From: Streptomyces canus
Lineage (GTDB): Bacteria; Actinomycetota; Actinomycetes; Streptomycetales; Streptomycetaceae
DNA length: 64,000 nucleotides
Direction: 5' to 3'
Assembly: GCF_041435015.1 (NCBI RefSeq)
Contig: NZ_CP107989.1
Location: 310,001 to 374,000, forward strand
Every line of letters begins with the position of its first letter. The stretch's first letter is position 1. The notes under the pieces were generated by a model, which searched no databases, had not been told where the DNA came from, and saw only the letters and a program-made list of their open reading frames with translations. Positions 61,675 to 64,000 of this stretch are shown in pieces. Position numbers and translations under genes: made by a program.

Positions 61675-63072
61675 TACTGCAACGGTGCTTGTTCTGAGTG
61701 CTGGGCAGTTCAGGGGCTGTGTCCGCGTCGTTTGTAGTGGCTGATGCGGGCTTGGTGCTGGCGTCGTCGTCGCCAGGTTGACCAGTGCAGGATGTGGTCG
61801 GCCGGGGTGGGACGACGGTCGGTGAGGCGGGTGATCAGACGTCTGATCTCGGCGAGGCTGAGATGGATGAGCTGGGAGGATCCGTTTCTGCTTTGTCGGT
61901 GTCCAGCTGTCGGGCTCGCAGGACGGTCAGGCAGGCGTGGGTGGCCATGGCCAGGGTCATGTGACGGTGCCAGCCGGGGTAGCGGCGGACCTGGTAGTCG
62001 TCCAGGCCGCACTCCTGCTTGGCGGTCTGGAAGCATTCCTCGACGGCCCAGCGGCTGCCCGCGATGCGGATCAGCTCGTCCAGGGTGGTGTCGGCGGGAC
62101 AGTAGGCGATGTAGTAGGAGATCTCCTCGGGCCTGCTCACGCTGCGGCGGGCGAGGACCCAGTGCCGGCGGTCCTCGCGGTGCCAGGGCCTCACTTCGAC
62201 GCGGGCCCAGTCGTAGATCCGCCGGCCATGGGCTCCCTCGCCGCAGGAACGGCGTTTCCATTTCTGCCGGGGCAGGCCGGGGAACAGGCCGTGGACGGGG
62301 TGGTCGATGGACCAGCGGGTGACGACGGTGTCGTGCCGGGTGGTGGCCATGACGTGGAAGACGTCCGCCTGCTCGAGCTCGAAGCGCCAGCCCTTGCTGT
62401 AGCCGTAGGCGGCGTCCGCCGTCACCCATCCGAAAGGGATCCGGTCGGTGATGGCCCGGCGGACCATCGCCTTGGCCATGGCCACCTTCGTCTCGAAGGC
62501 GACGTGGTCGTCGATGCCGGCCCGCCGGCAGCGGTCCCGGTCGTCCGTCCAGGACGTGGGCAGATACAGACGGCGGTCTATCAACGTGCGTCCGCGGCCG
62601 GTGGCGTAGGCGAGGAACACACCGATCTGGCTGTTCTCGGTGCGGCCGGCGGTTCCGGAGTACTGCCTTTGCACACCGGCCGAGCGGATGCCCTTCTTGA
62701 GAAAGCCGGTGTCGTCGACGATCAGGACGGCATCCCGGTCTCCGAGGTGTTCCACGACGTAGTCGCGTACGTCGTTCAGGACCTCGTCGGCGTCCCACTC
62801 GATCCGGTTCAGCAGTCGGTGGATGCGATCGGGACCGGCGTGTCCGGCCTCCTCCGCCAGCGTCCAGCCGTTCTTGCGCTGCAGCGGAGCGACCAGGCCC
62901 CGCATGTAAGCCAGCGCCGACTGACGTGGCTCCTCCCGGTTGAACCTGTGCACGAACCGCTCATGCAGAGCGTCCAGTTCACCCGCCCACAGCCTGACAT
63001 CAGCAAGGTCCCCACCCATAACCACACCAACGACCGAATTGGCCAGCAGTCACGGCAAAGACCGTTGCAGTA
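61675..63072 (-). mobile_element. IS701-type insertion sequence with CTAG target duplication
   Basis: The ends begin with the same 12 bp, TACTGCAACGGT, in inverted orientation (61675-61686 and 63061-63072), and similarity continues imperfectly for about 30 bp. The flanks CTAG (61671-61674) and CTAG (63073-63076) are a 4-bp target duplication. The element is 1398 bp with one transposase gene. It lies between promoter P11 and the gene that promoter should serve. Confidence 0.9.
61835..63025 (-). CDS. IS701-family transposase, C-terminus frameshifted
   Basis: A protein of 396 residues (start GTG 63025 or ATG 63019). DDE-type landmarks: VLIVDDTGFLKKG, WVTADAAYGYSKGWRFELEQ, GSRWAVEECFQTAKQECGLD. 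At about 61886 the frame reads TDKAETDPPSSS and ends soon after. One extra base there would continue GSSQLIHLSLAEIRRLI and on to YKRRGHSP, ending at 61710, the expected family C-terminus. So a single-base deletion has replaced the last 50 or so residues. Core catalytic residues are kept; activity is uncertain. Confidence 0.85.
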   Translation of the reverse strand: MVMGGDLADVRLWAGELDALHERFVHRFNREEPRQSALAYMRGLVAPLQRKNGWTLAEEAGHAGPDRIHRLLNRIEWDADEVLNDVRDYVVEHLGDRDAVLIVDDTGFLKKGIRSAGVQRQYSGTAGRTENSQIGVFLAYATGRGRTLIDRRLYLPTSWTDDRDRCRRAGIDDHVAFETKVAMAKAMVRRAITDRIPFGWVTADAAYGYSKGWRFELEQADVFHVMATTRHDTVVTRWSIDHPVHGLFPGLPRQKWKRRSCGEGAHGRRIYDWARVEVRPWHREDRRHWVLARRSVSRPEEISYYIAYCPADTTLDELIRIAGSRWAVEECFQTAKQECGLDDYQVRRYPGWHRHMTLAMATHACLTVLRARQLDTDKAETDPPSSSISASPRSDV

Positions 63073-63076
63073 CTAG

Positions 63077-63103
63077 GACAGGACTCAAACCAATGTTGTG
63101 ACA
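63077..63103 (-). promoter_or_regulatory. ECF41-type promoter P11 (TGTCACA-N16-TGTC), captured by the IS
   Basis: TGTCACA (63103-63097), 16 nt, TGTC (63080-63077), reading left. The CTAG target duplication follows the -10 directly, so transcription would start at the IS edge and enter the transposase gene. Before insertion it would have served the epimerase-aceE operon. Confidence 0.75.
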
Positions 63104-63119
63104 CTGGTGTGGTCGCGCG

Positions 63120-63146
63120 TGTCACAGATTCGTCCGGAGCCCGGTC
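63120..63146 (+). promoter_or_regulatory. ECF41-type promoter P12 (TGTCACA-N16-GGTC)
   Basis: TGTCACA (63120-63126), 16 nt, GGTC (63143-63146), plus strand, 65 nt before the cupin start. It is divergent from P11 with 16 nt between the two -35 elements. Confidence 0.78.
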
Positions 63147-63211
63147 ATCACTGGAGAGGCCATGGCAGCCATGGCCGGGTGAATCCAGGTGGATCCAAGG
63201 GAGGCCGACAC

Positions 63212-63655
63212 ATGTCGGACAAGGACGCAGCGCAGGAGACCGGAGTGCGGACCCAGTCGGAAGGATGGAAGACGGCGGCGACGATGCTGCAGGACACCGA
63301 TCCGCTCACCGTCGCAGAAGGCGCGTCAGCGATGACCATTTTCGTCGAGTGGCAGCCCGGAGACCCGGGAACCCCGCCCCACCGCCACCCGGGACCGGCG
63401 TTCGGCTACGTCCTCGAGGGAGCCGTCCGCTTCGAGCTCGAGGGGGAGCCCGAGCGGGTGATCGAGGCGGGCGGGACGTTCTGGGAACCGGGTGGCGACG
63501 CGATCCACTACCAGGACGGCAACGCGCTGTCCGACGCGTCCACCCGGTTCGTCGTGACCATGCTGTGCGCGCCGGGCAAGCCCATGGTGCAACTGGTCGA
63601 GGAGGAGGAACTGGCCCAGCGGGCCCACCTCCGCGCCCCACGGCCCACCGACTGA
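63212..63655 (+). CDS. cupin-domain protein
   Basis: A protein of 147 residues with AAGGGAGG upstream. Cupin motif 1 PPHRHPGPAFGYVLEG and motif 2 GTFWEPGGDAIHYQDGN with the metal-binding His/Glu set. It is the paralog of the cupin at 33557-33997, sharing GASAMT, ELEGEPERVI and the C-terminus RAHLRAPRP. Promoter P12 places it in the same putative regulon. Substrate unknown. Confidence 0.88.
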   Translation: MSDKDAAQETGVRTQSEGWKTAATMLQDTDPLTVAEGASAMTIFVEWQPGDPGTPPHRHPGPAFGYVLEGAVRFELEGEPERVIEAGGTFWEPGGDAIHYQDGNALSDASTRFVVTMLCAPGKPMVQLVEEEELAQRAHLRAPRPTD

Positions 63656-63716
63656 CCGCCCCGCACAAGGCGGTTGTGAAGGGATCCGTCCGCTTCAGGG
63701 GAGGGCGTGGTGAGGC

Positions 63717-64000
63717 ATGAGCGCCACTGATCTCGTGCACGGCATGCTGACAGCGCTGTTCGCGGCCGCGGCCGTGTACACGGCGTGGCAGGCCGTGCTG
63801 ACACGAGGCTCCGGATGGCGCGGCCGAGGCGACCGTCTCCTGCACACCGTCATGGCTTCGGCCATGGCGGTGATGCCGTGGCACCCGATCGACGAGGGGC
63901 CGCCACCGGGACGGGCGACCTTGTTCTTCGCCGCCGCGGCACTGTGGTTCCCGCTGACCGCGGTCCTCAGCCTCCGTGGCCCCGGATGGACCGGCCTCGT
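63717..64000 (+). CDS. DUF5134-like membrane protein (partial, runs off the right edge)
   Basis: The first 94 residues are visible (MSATDLVHGMLTALFAAAAV), with GGGAGGG and GTGAGG upstream. Three hydrophobic stretches (LTALFAAAAVYTAWQAVL, HTVMASAMAVMPWHP, ATLFFAAAALWFPLTAVLSL) and the early His/Met pattern recall the DUF5134 membrane-protein family of actinobacteria. It follows the cupin by 61 nt and may be in the same transcript. Confidence 0.65.
   Translation, partial: MSATDLVHGMLTALFAAAAVYTAWQAVLTRGSGWRGRGDRLLHTVMASAMAVMPWHPIDEGPPPGRATLFFAAAALWFPLTAVLSLRGPGWTGL

Overview
The window is high-GC actinobacterial DNA and almost certainly comes from a Streptomyces chromosome, probably an arm or accessory region. 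The evidence is strong third-position G/C bias, WhiB-like and SsgA-like proteins, several giant LuxR-family ATPase (LAL) regulators, many TetR/MarR regulators, and numerous decayed genes. No rRNA, tRNA, CRISPR array or plasmid origin was seen.

Left part (1-24.2 kb) is a mosaic of small catabolic and detoxification units, each beside its own regulator, broken up by gene relics. In order: a carboxymuconolactone-decarboxylase/ECF sigma pair; aldo/keto reductase with TetR; a VOC protein with MarR; GNAT, VOC and ABC transporter genes; a quinone oxidoreductase, hydrolase and enoyl-CoA hydratase run with TetR; SDR with TetR; MarR; and an amidase-type cluster (AmiC-like sensor, FmdB, FmdA formamidase, alpha/beta hydrolase, DUF1097 membrane protein). 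Relics include a quinone oxidoreductase, a Fic protein with an in-frame stop, a VOC fragment, a phytoene-synthase-like and P450 pair, and a haloacid dehalogenase.

Middle part (24.2-42.3 kb) is dominated by four LAL regulators (a fifth lies at 48.8-51.6 kb), together with a ROK kinase, an MFS sugar transporter, a WhiB protein, a WYL regulator with a VOC protein, and an SsgA-like protein.

Right part (42.4-64 kb) holds redox, respiratory and stress genes: NDH-2, a WhiB plus an orphan QcrB-like cytochrome b, an Sdh/Frd-like flavoprotein without partner subunits, Ohr, two NAD(P)-binding epimerase-like proteins, a pyruvate dehydrogenase E1 and a cupin. Four ECF41/SigJ-type sigma genes lie among them; a fifth is at the left edge.

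The unifying observation is a repeated promoter signature. TGTCACA, exactly 16 nt, then [G/T]GTC occurs upstream of most of these redox genes and three of the five ECF41 sigma genes: eleven exact copies plus one with a single mismatch. It closely resembles the promoter published for ECF41/SigJ sigma factors (TGTCACA-N16-CGTC). I infer a local ECF41 regulon that couples sigma factors to an alternative electron-transfer and peroxide-defence gene set. An IS701-type element has inserted directly behind one of these promoters. It separates that promoter from the epimerase/aceE/methyltransferase/sigma operon and places the promoter in front of the transposase.
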